Below the pieces are notes generated by a model, which was given only the letters and a program-made list of their open reading frames with translations, had not been told where the DNA came from and ran no database searches. Made by a program: the position numbers and the translations under genes. Shown here one piece after another: positions 8,220 to 13,993 of a stretch of 13,993 bases of DNA (position 1 is the stretch's first letter; each line of letters starts with the position of its first letter). This DNA comes from Candidatus Acidifodinimicrobium mancum (GTDB taxonomy: Archaea > Nanobdellota > Nanobdellia > Parvarchaeales > Parvarchaeaceae), in assembly GCA_015121965.1 (NCBI GenBank), contig JADFAP010000004.1, positions 1 through 13,993 on the forward strand, given 5' to 3'.

Positions 8220-9346
8220 AATTTGAAGTACCTAAGAAATATGTGGAGAAGTTCATGGAGAAATACGGGAAGGACGCAGATATAGACAAACTTCAGGCTG
8301 CGTATGAGAGGTCTCTTATAACACATGGAGAAGATGTTGGTGTAATAGCTGCGCAGAGCTTGGGAGAAGCAAGTACACAGCTTACGCTTAGAACAAAGCA
8401 CGCAGCAGGTATAGCAACTTTGAATACCACATCAGGATTGCCAAGGATAGTTGAGATTTTCGATGCAAAGAAAGAGATATCCACACCCACCATGAATATC
8501 TATCTAAAAGAAGAGTATGAGAAGTCCAAGCAGAAAGTTGCTGAATTTGCTAACAGAATAATGGAGATAAAGATAAATGATGTCGTCAGTTCCTATAATA
8601 TGGATTTGAAGAGGAGGGAAGTGACACTTCTATTTGACAGAGAGGTAATGAAAAGCTACGGGTTCACACTCAGGGACGTTGAAAAACTACTTTCTAATAT
8701 GAAATTGGAGGTCGAAGCCAGCGAGAACAGCCTGGTGATCAGAGACAAAACCGCAGATTCAGTCAAAAAGCTTATAAGGTTGCGCAACAAGATAGTCGGA
8801 CTGACAATGTCAGGGATAAAGGGTATAAACAGGGTTATAATAAATGAAACGGACGATAAGAGATACTGGATTATGACCGCAGGTTCGAATCTGAAGGACA
8901 TATTAAAGATAGACGAGGTGGATCAAACCAGGACCACAACGAACGACATAATAGAAACGTACGAAGTTCTTGGAATAGAGATAGCAAGGAACCTTATAAT
9001 CAAGGAAGTATCCGAAACGCTTGAAAATGTAGGTCTCGCTGTGGACATCAGGCATATAATGCTTATAGCGGATGCGATGTGCTTCAGCGGAGAGGTAAAA
9101 GGAATAAATAGGTACGGGATAACGGGCGAATCAAGCTCTATACTGGCAAGGGCGTCATTTGAGGTACCATTGAAGCACCTGATAAATGCTTCATTAGAGC
9201 ATGATGTAGATGAGTTCAAATACGTAGCAAACAATGTTATATCCAACCAGGTAGCACCGGTTGGAACAGGCAGCGTAAAGCTGATATCTTTAGATTATGG
9301 AAGAAAAAGCGAAGGAAAGACTGACAGAAAAAATAAAGAAGAATGA
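8216..9346 (+). CDS. rpoA2: DNA-directed RNA polymerase subunit A''
   Basis: This is the C-terminal third of the largest polymerase subunit. It contains the trigger loop and part of the jaw and clamp. The 376-residue protein starts with a short helical lead-in and then [25 protein letters not shown] (nucleotides near 8340-8410). The trigger-loop His62 is present, but Lys61 stands where Phe is usual and Ala63 follows where Phe or Tyr is common. The C-terminal region [13 protein letters not shown], then [14 protein letters not shown] and [10 protein letters not shown], is typical. After that point about 19 charged residues form an unusual tail, made because the gene runs 50 bases into rpl30e. 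ATG 8216 overlaps the rpoA' stop, and AGGTGAT at 8201-8207 is the best ribosome binding site in the operon. Confidence 0.97.
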   Translation: MKFEVPKKYVEKFMEKYGKDADIDKLQAAYERSLITHGEDVGVIAAQSLGEASTQLTLRTKHAAGIATLNTTSGLPRIVEIFDAKKEISTPTMNIYLKEEYEKSKQKVAEFANRIMEIKINDVVSSYNMDLKRREVTLLFDREVMKSYGFTLRDVEKLLSNMKLEVEASENSLVIRDKTADSVKKLIRLRNKIVGLTMSGIKGINRVIINETDDKRYWIMTAGSNLKDILKIDEVDQTRTTTNDIIETYEVLGIEIARNLIIKEVSETLENVGLAVDIRHIMLIADAMCFSGEVKGINRYGITGESSSILARASFEVPLKHLINASLEHDVDEFKYVANNVISNQVAPVGTGSVKLISLDYGRKSEGKTDRKNKEE

Positions 9347-9554
9347 AGTTGTGATTGGCCTGAATGAGACAGTTAAAGCTGCTAAAGCTGGCAAGATAGA
9401 CACAGTAGTCTATGCAAACAATTTGACAGACGAAATAATCCGCAAACTCAGCGCTCTTCCTGTCGACAAGGTTGAATACGAAAAGGATAGCGAAGCCTTG
9501 TCTATACTGTGCGGAAAATCCTTCAAAGTAGCAGTGGTCGGTTTCAAGAAATAG
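9297..9554 (+). CDS. rpl30e: Large-subunit ribosomal protein L30e (eL30)
   Basis: This protein of the L7Ae/L30e RNA-binding fold is part of the large ribosomal subunit and, in archaea, typically sits just after rpoA''. The 85-residue product shows [21 protein letters not shown], matching the VVLGxNxTIKxxKxGK pattern of the family. An [17 protein letters not shown] ending corresponds to the usual ELGTLLGKPF region. ATG 9297 is preferred because it puts the VVIG strand at about residue 18, as in relatives, and the next candidate start would remove it. The start lies 50 bases inside rpoA'' in another frame, a longer overlap than elsewhere in the operon, and no good ribosome binding site precedes it. 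Confidence 0.9.
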   Translation: MEEKAKERLTEKIKKNEVVIGLNETVKAAKAGKIDTVVYANNLTDEIIRKLSALPVDKVEYEKDSEALSILCGKSFKVAVVGFKK

Positions 9555-9555
9555 T

Positions 9556-9960
9556 ATGCATATAAAGTTTGACAGCGATACATTGTCATTGATAACACTA
9601 TTCTCAAATTCTACGGGTGTGATACCAAAGGACTGCATAAATTTAGGGGATAAGGTAATATTTACGGTACCGATGGGCGAAGCTGCAATATCCATCGGCA
9701 GGAATGGAGAAACTGTGAAGTTGATACAAAAATTAATCGGAAAGGATATAACAATAGTAGAATACTCCGATGATCCGGTTAAGCTCCTTGAGAACCTTCT
9801 CAAGCCCATAAAATTAGTATCCGGGTATATAGCTATAGACTCCAATAAACATAAAACTCTAGAGGCAACGACAGCAAGCAACTTAAATGGGAAAAAGATA
9901 AAATTGATAAAATTCCTCATGGAAAGGTATTTTAATATAAGTAATATCAATATTAAGTGA
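9556..9960 (+). CDS. nusA: NusA-like transcription factor (archaeal, KH domains)
   Basis: This is the short archaeal NusA relative, an RNA-binding protein made of two KH domains, encoded with the polymerase and thought to act in transcription. The 134-residue product has the expected N terminus and the family sequence VIPKDCINLGDKVIF. An intact first KH loop follows, IGRNG at residues 47-51, and then the hallmark VEYSDDPVKLLENLL. The second KH domain is recognisable by position (KIKLIKFLMERYFNISNINI), but its GXXG loop reads NLNG at residues 109-112, losing the first Gly. The gene starts one base after the rpl30e stop, and its own stop overlaps a possible GTG start of rps12. Its transcriptional role in archaea is less well established than for bacterial NusA. 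Confidence 0.92.
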   Translation: MHIKFDSDTLSLITLFSNSTGVIPKDCINLGDKVIFTVPMGEAAISIGRNGETVKLIQKLIGKDITIVEYSDDPVKLLENLLKPIKLVSGYIAIDSNKHKTLEATTASNLNGKKIKLIKFLMERYFNISNINIK

Positions 9961-9965
9961 AACGT

Positions 9966-10403
9966 ATGGGAAGAAAAACTAAGGGCTTGTTCAGTGGCAA
10001 CGCATTGCTGAAGAGAAAAGCGAAATATAGGTTCAGCAAAAAGCATAGCAAATCGCTGTTCGGCAACAGGTGGAAGAAGTATGACCCTTTAGAGGGCGCT
10101 CCACAGGCTCACGGAATAGTGCTTGAGAAAGTAGAGGTTACACCAAAGAAGCCTTCGTCTGGTAAAAGAAAATCTTGCAAGGTCCAGCTGACGAAGAATG
10201 GGAAGATAATAACTGCGTACATACCATACGCAAAGGGTATCTCATTCGTTGATGAACACAATGATGTAATGATAGAGAGGATTGGTGGCGCACAGAAGGG
10301 AGCTCGCGGAGACCTGCCAGGCGTAAAATTTGTGCTTACAAAAGTGAATGGCATATCCATAAAGGAGTTGGTAAAGGGGCGAAAACAAAAGCCGGTTAGG
10401 TGA
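9966..10403 (+). CDS. rps12: Small-subunit ribosomal protein S12 (uS12)
   Basis: This decoding-centre protein of the small ribosomal subunit monitors codon-anticodon pairing. From ATG 9966 the product is 145 residues. It shows KKYDPLEGAPQAHGIVLEKV, IITAYIPYAKGISFVDEH, GDLPGVKFVLTKVNGISI and the C-terminal KGRKQKPVR, all archaeal S12 hallmarks. I prefer ATG 9966 over the GTG at 9957, because MGRKTKGLF aligns with the usual N terminus and the GTGA at 9957-9960 is then spaced as a ribosome binding site. The GTG would give three more residues and a GTGA overlap with nusA. The normally near-invariant KKPNSAxRK loop reads KKPSSGKRK, with Ser64 and Gly66 replacing Asn and Ala. Confidence 0.95.
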   Translation: MGRKTKGLFSGNALLKRKAKYRFSKKHSKSLFGNRWKKYDPLEGAPQAHGIVLEKVEVTPKKPSSGKRKSCKVQLTKNGKIITAYIPYAKGISFVDEHNDVMIERIGGAQKGARGDLPGVKFVLTKVNGISIKELVKGRKQKPVR

Positions 10404-10405
10404 AT

Positions 10406-11041
10406 ATGGTTGCTGAAAAACAAAAAGACGCGGAAGAGGCAAAAAAGCCAGAGGTTATCCCGATGTTTGCTAACAAATACAGTTACAATGCGGAGATAAG
10501 CGATATGGGTTTAAAAACTGCAATAAACTTGAAGCCGATTATAATACCAAAGAGCGCCGGTCTGTATTCCCAGCAGAAGTTCGGAAGGAATAAAGTAAAC
10601 ATAGTGGAGAGGCTTATAGCGCACTTAATGGTGCCAGGGCATAAGGGTAAGAAACACCTTAGGACTTCAAAGGTTATGTCTGGAAGGTACTACACTGCCT
10701 TCAATATCGTGTACAAAAGCTTCCAAAGGATAGAACATGACGGCAAGAACCCAATACAGGTGTTGGTCAAAGCCATAGAAAACTCATCACCAAGAGAGGA
10801 GGTAATGTCGATGCTTATAGCTGGACAGAGGCTCGCTAAGCAGGTAGATGTTTCACCGCTGAGAAGGGTTGACTTATCTTTGAGATGGATAGCTGAAGGC
10901 ACGTTCCAAATGTCTGCGGCTGGGAAAAAGGCAGACGAAGCTCTTTACGAGATACTAACCGGAGCTGCGAACAATTTGGATTCTTCATTTCCAGTGTCTA
11001 AGAGAATAGAAGTAGAGAGACAGGCAGGCGCAAGCAGGTAG
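10406..11041 (+). CDS. rps7: Small-subunit ribosomal protein S7 (uS7)
   Basis: S7 nucleates assembly of the small-subunit head and contacts the E-site tRNA. From ATG 10406 the product is 211 residues. It starts with an approximately 20-residue charged leader typical of archaeal and eukaryotic forms. Then come INLKPIIIPKSAG, FGRNKVNIVERLIAHLM, NPIQVLVKAIENSSPREEV, VDVSPLRRVDLSLRWIAEG and a terminal RIEVERQAGASR. The alternative GTG 10400 overlaps the rps12 stop as GTGA and adds only two residues; AGGTG at 10398-10402 sits rather close to ATG 10406. This is the last gene of the operon. The elongation factor genes that often follow S7 in archaea are absent, and a gene on the opposite strand comes next. 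Confidence 0.95.
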   Translation: MVAEKQKDAEEAKKPEVIPMFANKYSYNAEISDMGLKTAINLKPIIIPKSAGLYSQQKFGRNKVNIVERLIAHLMVPGHKGKKHLRTSKVMSGRYYTAFNIVYKSFQRIEHDGKNPIQVLVKAIENSSPREEVMSMLIAGQRLAKQVDVSPLRRVDLSLRWIAEGTFQMSAAGKKADEALYEILTGAANNLDSSFPVSKRIEVERQAGASR

Positions 11042-11048
11042 ATCAAAG

Positions 11049-11558
11049 TCAACCGAACATAGTTTGTATGAGCGGGATATATTTACTGTAGTCTACGTTA
11101 TCGCCCCTTATTTTTTCACCGCTTAAGAGCTTTATTACAAATTCTGATGTCCTAACATAGTTGGAAGAATTATCTATCTGGATAACATTCTTATGCAGAT
11201 CTATTGATTCTACGTACTCCCCATCTATCGCCTCGAACATTGCATTATCCTTGATCTTCTTGTCAGAATATCCGCGACGTTTAAGCCTTTTAATCAGTAT
11301 CCGCGGATCGCATCTGAGCACCACAAAGAAATCTATCTTCTTTGACTTAAGGAGATGCGCCATATGCGAAACAATTAACTCATTGCTGCTTATCAGCGGA
11401 GAAACAAGTTTATTCAGTCTTTCCACGGATATCTCACTTATGTGCTTTTTCCTGAGCAGTAGATTTATGTCTACTATTTTGTACCCTGTTTTTTTGGCTA
11501 CGTACGCAGAAACGGTATGCTTTCCTACGCCTGGCGTGCCTGTCAAAGCTATTATCAT
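11049..11558 (-). CDS. Fap7/AK6-like nucleoside kinase-ATPase
   Basis: The 169-residue product is a P-loop nucleotide kinase of the AK6/Fap7 (hCINAP) type. Members combine adenylate kinase and ATPase activities and, in eukaryotes and archaea studied, help small-subunit ribosome assembly through protein uS11. The N terminus MIIALTGTPGVGK is diagnostic. It is followed by a short NMP-binding region, LIVSHMAHLL (compare the family's VIDGHLSHLL), VVLRCDPRILIKRLKRRGY, and the short lid KKIKDNAMFEAIDGEYVES. The Walker A ends GKHT, with His14 where the family has Ser or Thr. The gene is convergent with rps7 and divergent from pheS, and appears leaderless. Proximity to ribosomal protein genes fits an assembly role but does not prove it. 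Confidence 0.85.
   Translation of the reverse strand: MIIALTGTPGVGKHTVSAYVAKKTGYKIVDINLLLRKKHISEISVERLNKLVSPLISSNELIVSHMAHLLKSKKIDFFVVLRCDPRILIKRLKRRGYSDKKIKDNAMFEAIDGEYVESIDLHKNVIQIDNSSNYVRTSEFVIKLLSGEKIRGDNVDYSKYIPLIQTMFG
11108..11116 (+). terminator. Candidate oligo-T terminator for the RNA polymerase operon
   Basis: The plus strand reads TTATTTTTT about 70 bases after the rps7 stop. Archaeal RNA polymerase commonly terminates at runs of T in the non-template strand without needing a hairpin. The site lies inside the convergent kinase gene, so operon transcripts would end antisense to that gene. No closer T-run exists in the 7-base gap between the two stop codons. Confidence 0.35.
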
Positions 11559-11631
11559 ATATGATTTATATTATCGGAGGCTTTTAAGCCATAAGTTAGG
11601 TTATAAATAATTAACATACATATAAATTGAT
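11559..11631. promoter_or_regulatory. Divergent promoter region, both transcripts probably leaderless
   Basis: This 73-base AT-rich gap separates the minus-strand kinase gene from pheS. For pheS, TTATAAATAA at 11601-11610 is centred about 27 bases before ATG 11632, which would place transcription initiation at the start codon. For the kinase gene the minus strand reads CTTAAAAG at roughly the same distance before its ATG (plus coordinates near 11581-11588). That element is part of a small inverted repeat, GGCTT-TT-AAGCC (11579-11590). Neither gene has a purine-rich ribosome binding site, which agrees with leaderless mRNAs. Confidence 0.55.
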
Positions 11632-13143
11632 ATGAACTATAATGAGATTATAGAGTCCCTGAGCGAGAACGACAAGAAAGTGCTTTTAAACGCAAAGGAG
11701 AGGACCTCCATAGACAACATATCAAACAAGATACCTTTGGATTTAGACACTGTACGCGCATCTGTGAGGAAGCTCTTCTCGCTGGACCTAGTCAAAATTG
11801 AAAACGAAACAACGGTAAATTATAGGCTAACCGAAGTCGGAAAGGGATACTTGAAGAATGGTCTCCCGGAATACAGAGTATTCAAGCTGCTGTCCGCAAA
11901 AAAGGAGATAGACTACACTGATTTAGGGGCTTTGGACCTTGATAAAAATGAGATGAACGTAGCAGTAGGTATACTGAAGAGGGACGGAATAGCTCAAACT
12001 AGTGGAAACAAAATCATTCTAAGTGGGGATGGATCAAAAGTTAAGTACAGGGCTGATTCTTTGTCTAGCGTGTCCGAAGGCAAGCAGCTCGATGATGATA
12101 TCGCATCTGAATTTGTGAAACGCGGGATAATAGAGAGTTCAGAGAACGTTAAGGAGTTTGTATACGCTACTCCCTCTGGGCTGGACTTAATTAGATCAGA
12201 TAAATTCTCAATGAAGCTGGTGGATAAACTGACCACTGACATAATAGAAAATTGGAAAGGTGTATCTTTTAGAAGGTACGATCTTAACTCTAATATACCT
12301 ACTCCACTGATAGGTAGGAGAAATATCATAAAGGAATTTGTTTCAATTGTAAAGGAAAACCTCACATCTATGGGCTTCAAAGAGATGAAGAGCAACTTCA
12401 CGGAAAGCATATTCTGGAATTTTGATGTAATGCTGTTCAGGCAGGATCACCCGGACAGGGAGATACTTGACACTTTTTATGTTAAAGACGCAAAGGCTAG
12501 AGTAGACCGACAGTTAGTCAAAAAAATAAAGGAGACTTACGAAAAGGGATTCAAGGAAAACGAATTCAACCTATCATTAGGCTACAGGTCAGAATTTGAC
12601 ATATCATCAAGTGAGAATGTAATGCTGCGCGCACACACTACTGCAACCACATTCAGGTACATCTACAATTTAATTTCGAAAAATAAGGACATGCCTGCAA
12701 AATATTTCTCAGTCAGCAAAGTCTTTAGAAATGAAACAACCGATCCGACCCATCTGCCAGAATTCTATCAGATAGAAGGCATAGTTTACGATGACAACTT
12801 GACTTTAAGGGACTTGATAGGTTATTTCTACGAATTCTACGGAAAACTCGGAATCAAGCAGATACGGGTGAAGCCTACTTACAATCCTTACACGGAGCCG
12901 AGTCTAGAGATACAAGGTTTCAACGATAAATTGAACAGATGGATAGAGATAGGGAACTCGGGGGTGTTCAGGCCGGAGACGCTTATATCATTTGGAATAA
13001 AGAAGAGGGTGATAGCATGGGGATTTGCGCTGGAGAGGGCGCTGGCCCTGAGACTGAATCTGGAGGACATACGACAGCTATACAGCCCTTACACTGACTT
13101 GAATTTCTTAAGGAGTGTAAAGACATCGTATGTACTTGACTGA
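11632..13143 (+). CDS. pheS: Phenylalanyl-tRNA synthetase alpha subunit
   Basis: This is the catalytic subunit of the (alpha-beta)2 PheRS that charges tRNA-Phe. The 503-residue protein has the long archaeal/eukaryotic form. About 200 N-terminal residues contain winged-helix-like units (for example RTSIDNISNKIPLDLDTVRA and LTEVGKGYLKNGLPEYRVF), which bind tRNA in relatives. The class II catalytic domain follows. Motif 2 is near residue 365, FRNETTDPTHLPEFYQIEG. The phenylalanine pocket segment NPYTEPSLEI and the WIEIGNSGVFRPETL segment follow. Motif 3 is near residue 462, AWGFALERALAL, then DIRQLY. The gene starts an operon with pheT, whose ATG is three bases after the stop. A TATA box about 27 bases upstream suggests a leaderless transcript. 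Confidence 0.97.
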   Translation: MNYNEIIESLSENDKKVLLNAKERTSIDNISNKIPLDLDTVRASVRKLFSLDLVKIENETTVNYRLTEVGKGYLKNGLPEYRVFKLLSAKKEIDYTDLGALDLDKNEMNVAVGILKRDGIAQTSGNKIILSGDGSKVKYRADSLSSVSEGKQLDDDIASEFVKRGIIESSENVKEFVYATPSGLDLIRSDKFSMKLVDKLTTDIIENWKGVSFRRYDLNSNIPTPLIGRRNIIKEFVSIVKENLTSMGFKEMKSNFTESIFWNFDVMLFRQDHPDREILDTFYVKDAKARVDRQLVKKIKETYEKGFKENEFNLSLGYRSEFDISSSENVMLRAHTTATTFRYIYNLISKNKDMPAKYFSVSKVFRNETTDPTHLPEFYQIEGIVYDDNLTLRDLIGYFYEFYGKLGIKQIRVKPTYNPYTEPSLEIQGFNDKLNRWIEIGNSGVFRPETLISFGIKKRVIAWGFALERALALRLNLEDIRQLYSPYTDLNFLRSVKTSYVLD

Positions 13144-13146
13144 TAT

Positions 13147-13993
13147 ATGGTAATGATAAATACAACAGTGAGCGAAATGAATAAGCTGTTAGGTAGAAAC
13201 CTATCAAAAGAAGAATATTCAAATCTCTCATTCAGGTATGGCTTGGACCTGGATATAAACGGAGATGCACTAAACTTCGAAACTACTTCAGACAGGGCAG
13301 AGCTGATATCAAAGTATGGGCTGGCTAGACTATTGTCACAGCTAAGCCAAAGGCCGATAACAATCAAAGATCCAAAGGTGAATGGGAAGGAGAGTATATC
13401 AGTAGAAAAAACCGAAAGGCCGTTCGTGAACTGCCTTCTGGTGAAGCTGAATAGGAACCTCGGAGCGCAGATAAAGGATCTGGTTGAGATCCAAAGCAAG
13501 GTAGACTTAGTCATAGGCAGGAAGAGAAAGATGGCTGCAATTGGGTTCTTCGATTACGACAAGATAAAATTCCCGATAGTTTACAAAAATGAAAAGAATG
13601 AAAACATAAAGTTTACGCCATTAGGCTATGCAAATGAAAAAACTTACGACGAGATTATAGATGACACTGATGCGGGAGTGGAATACAGCAAGATAGCTCC
13701 CAAAAAATCGATAATTTGGAAACTGTCAAATGGAGACATTATGGCATTGCCTCCGATAATAAATGCAGACAAATATTCGATAAACGAGAGCACTAAGAAT
13801 ATATTCATAGATATAACCGGCACCTCAAAGAAATCTGTAAACTCCGCGACAAAGTCGTTGATATTCAATCTTTCAATGATCAGTGATATAGAGGTGCTTA
13901 AAGTAAAGTACCAAACAAGGGATATAGACACAGGATTAAGCTTATCGTCCACAACCATGCGACTAAAACACGAAGATATAGAAAGATTTATAG
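13147..13993 (+). CDS. pheT: Phenylalanyl-tRNA synthetase beta subunit, 5' part only
   Basis: The frame from ATG 13147 stays open to the last base, giving 282 codons of a protein usually around 550 residues in archaea. The product matches the archaeal PheT N-terminal half, with FETTSDRAELISKYGLARLL (compare EVTADRPDLLS-EGIARAL). Next come RPFVNCLLVKLNRN, the B3/4-type segment VDLVIGRKRKMAAIGFFDYDKIKFP, MALPPIINADKYSINESTKNIFIDITGT, and the start of a B5-like region. In relatives the B3/4 region carries editing activity against mischarged tyrosine. ATG 13153 two codons later is an equally plausible start (MINTTVSEMNKLLG); neither has an obvious ribosome binding site. It follows pheS directly and is surely co-transcribed with it. 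Confidence 0.95.
   Translation, partial: MVMINTTVSEMNKLLGRNLSKEEYSNLSFRYGLDLDINGDALNFETTSDRAELISKYGLARLLSQLSQRPITIKDPKVNGKESISVEKTERPFVNCLLVKLNRNLGAQIKDLVEIQSKVDLVIGRKRKMAAIGFFDYDKIKFPIVYKNEKNENIKFTPLGYANEKTYDEIIDDTDAGVEYSKIAPKKSIIWKLSNGDIMALPPIINADKYSINESTKNIFIDITGTSKKSVNSATKSLIFNLSMISDIEVLKVKYQTRDIDTGLSLSSTTMRLKHEDIERFI

Noticed and set aside
8210..8222. Possible frameshift splitting a single largest-subunit gene
   Set aside because: Separate A' and A'' genes are the normal archaeal state, and A'' has a strong ribosome binding site of its own.
9957..9965. GTG 9957 as the rps12 start
   Set aside because: It is possible, but ATG 9966 matches the family N terminus and makes GTGA at 9957-9960 a sensible ribosome binding site.
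9237..10046. A 269-codon minus-strand open frame across rpl30e, nusA and rps12
   Set aside because: Three recognisable genes explain this DNA on the plus strand. The long minus frame reflects codon bias and has no domain signature.
11579..11590. GGCTT-TT-AAGCC inverted repeat as a hairpin terminator
   Set aside because: It lies between two divergent starts, where no transcript needs to end, and a two-base loop is sterically poor. It is better explained as part of a TATA-like element.
11161..11610. A 149-codon plus-strand open frame opposite the kinase gene
   Set aside because: It lies antisense to a well-conserved P-loop kinase, has no family-like motifs, and is Ser/Leu-rich as expected of a shadow frame.
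1..13993. tRNA, rRNA, CRISPR, insertion sequence or attachment-site signals
   Set aside because: Genes fill almost the whole window, the longest gap is 76 bases, and I saw no cloverleaf, spaced repeats, transposase or long terminal repeats.

Overview
This window is a densely packed stretch of an archaeal chromosome carrying core transcription and translation genes. The archaeal assignment is firm. RNA polymerase is encoded as separate H, B'', B', A' and A'' genes, followed by archaeal-type L30e, a short two-KH NusA, S12 and S7. There is an archaeal BRE/TATA promoter, a Fap7/AK6-like kinase, and PheRS of the archaeal/eukaryotic type. The split B subunit, very short gaps, many divergent residues in otherwise universal proteins and a class II LysRS would suit a small, fast-evolving DPANN-type lineage such as the ARMAN/Micrarchaeota group. 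That placement is inference and I cannot confirm it here.

Layout. (1) Positions 1-2092, plus strand: the 3' part of a polytopic membrane protein (MgtC/DUF4010-like), overlapping by 11 bases a class II lysyl-tRNA synthetase gene (lysS). (2) Positions 2093-2168: a strong archaeal promoter with an 18-base palindrome between the TATA box and the expected start of transcription. (3) Positions 2169-11041, plus strand: one apparent nine-gene operon, rpoH-rpoB''-rpoB'-rpoA'-rpoA''-rpl30e-nusA-rps12-rps7, with most junctions overlapping or nearly so. (4) Positions 11049-11558, minus strand: a Fap7/AK6-like kinase gene convergent with the operon; the two stop codons are 7 bases apart. (5) A 73-base divergent promoter region, where both genes look leaderless. 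(6) Positions 11632-13993, plus strand: pheS and the first 282 codons of pheT, which runs off the end of the window. No stretch longer than 76 bases lacks a gene. I saw no tRNA, rRNA, CRISPR array, mobile element or long repeat.

How the genes work together: the operon supplies the catalytic core of RNA polymerase, its assembly subunit H, a NusA-like RNA-binding factor, and decoding-site ribosomal proteins. The flanking genes charge tRNA-Lys and tRNA-Phe and encode a putative ribosome-assembly ATPase.

I found no new gene system. What deserves attention is a set of unusual residues at normally invariant sites: a proline in the RNA polymerase bridge helix, Lys in place of Phe next to the trigger-loop His, altered residues after the catalytic NADFDGD loop, an altered S12 decoding loop, a Walker A with His in place of Ser/Thr, and a degenerate second KH loop in NusA. 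These comparisons use family consensus sequences recalled from memory and need a real alignment.
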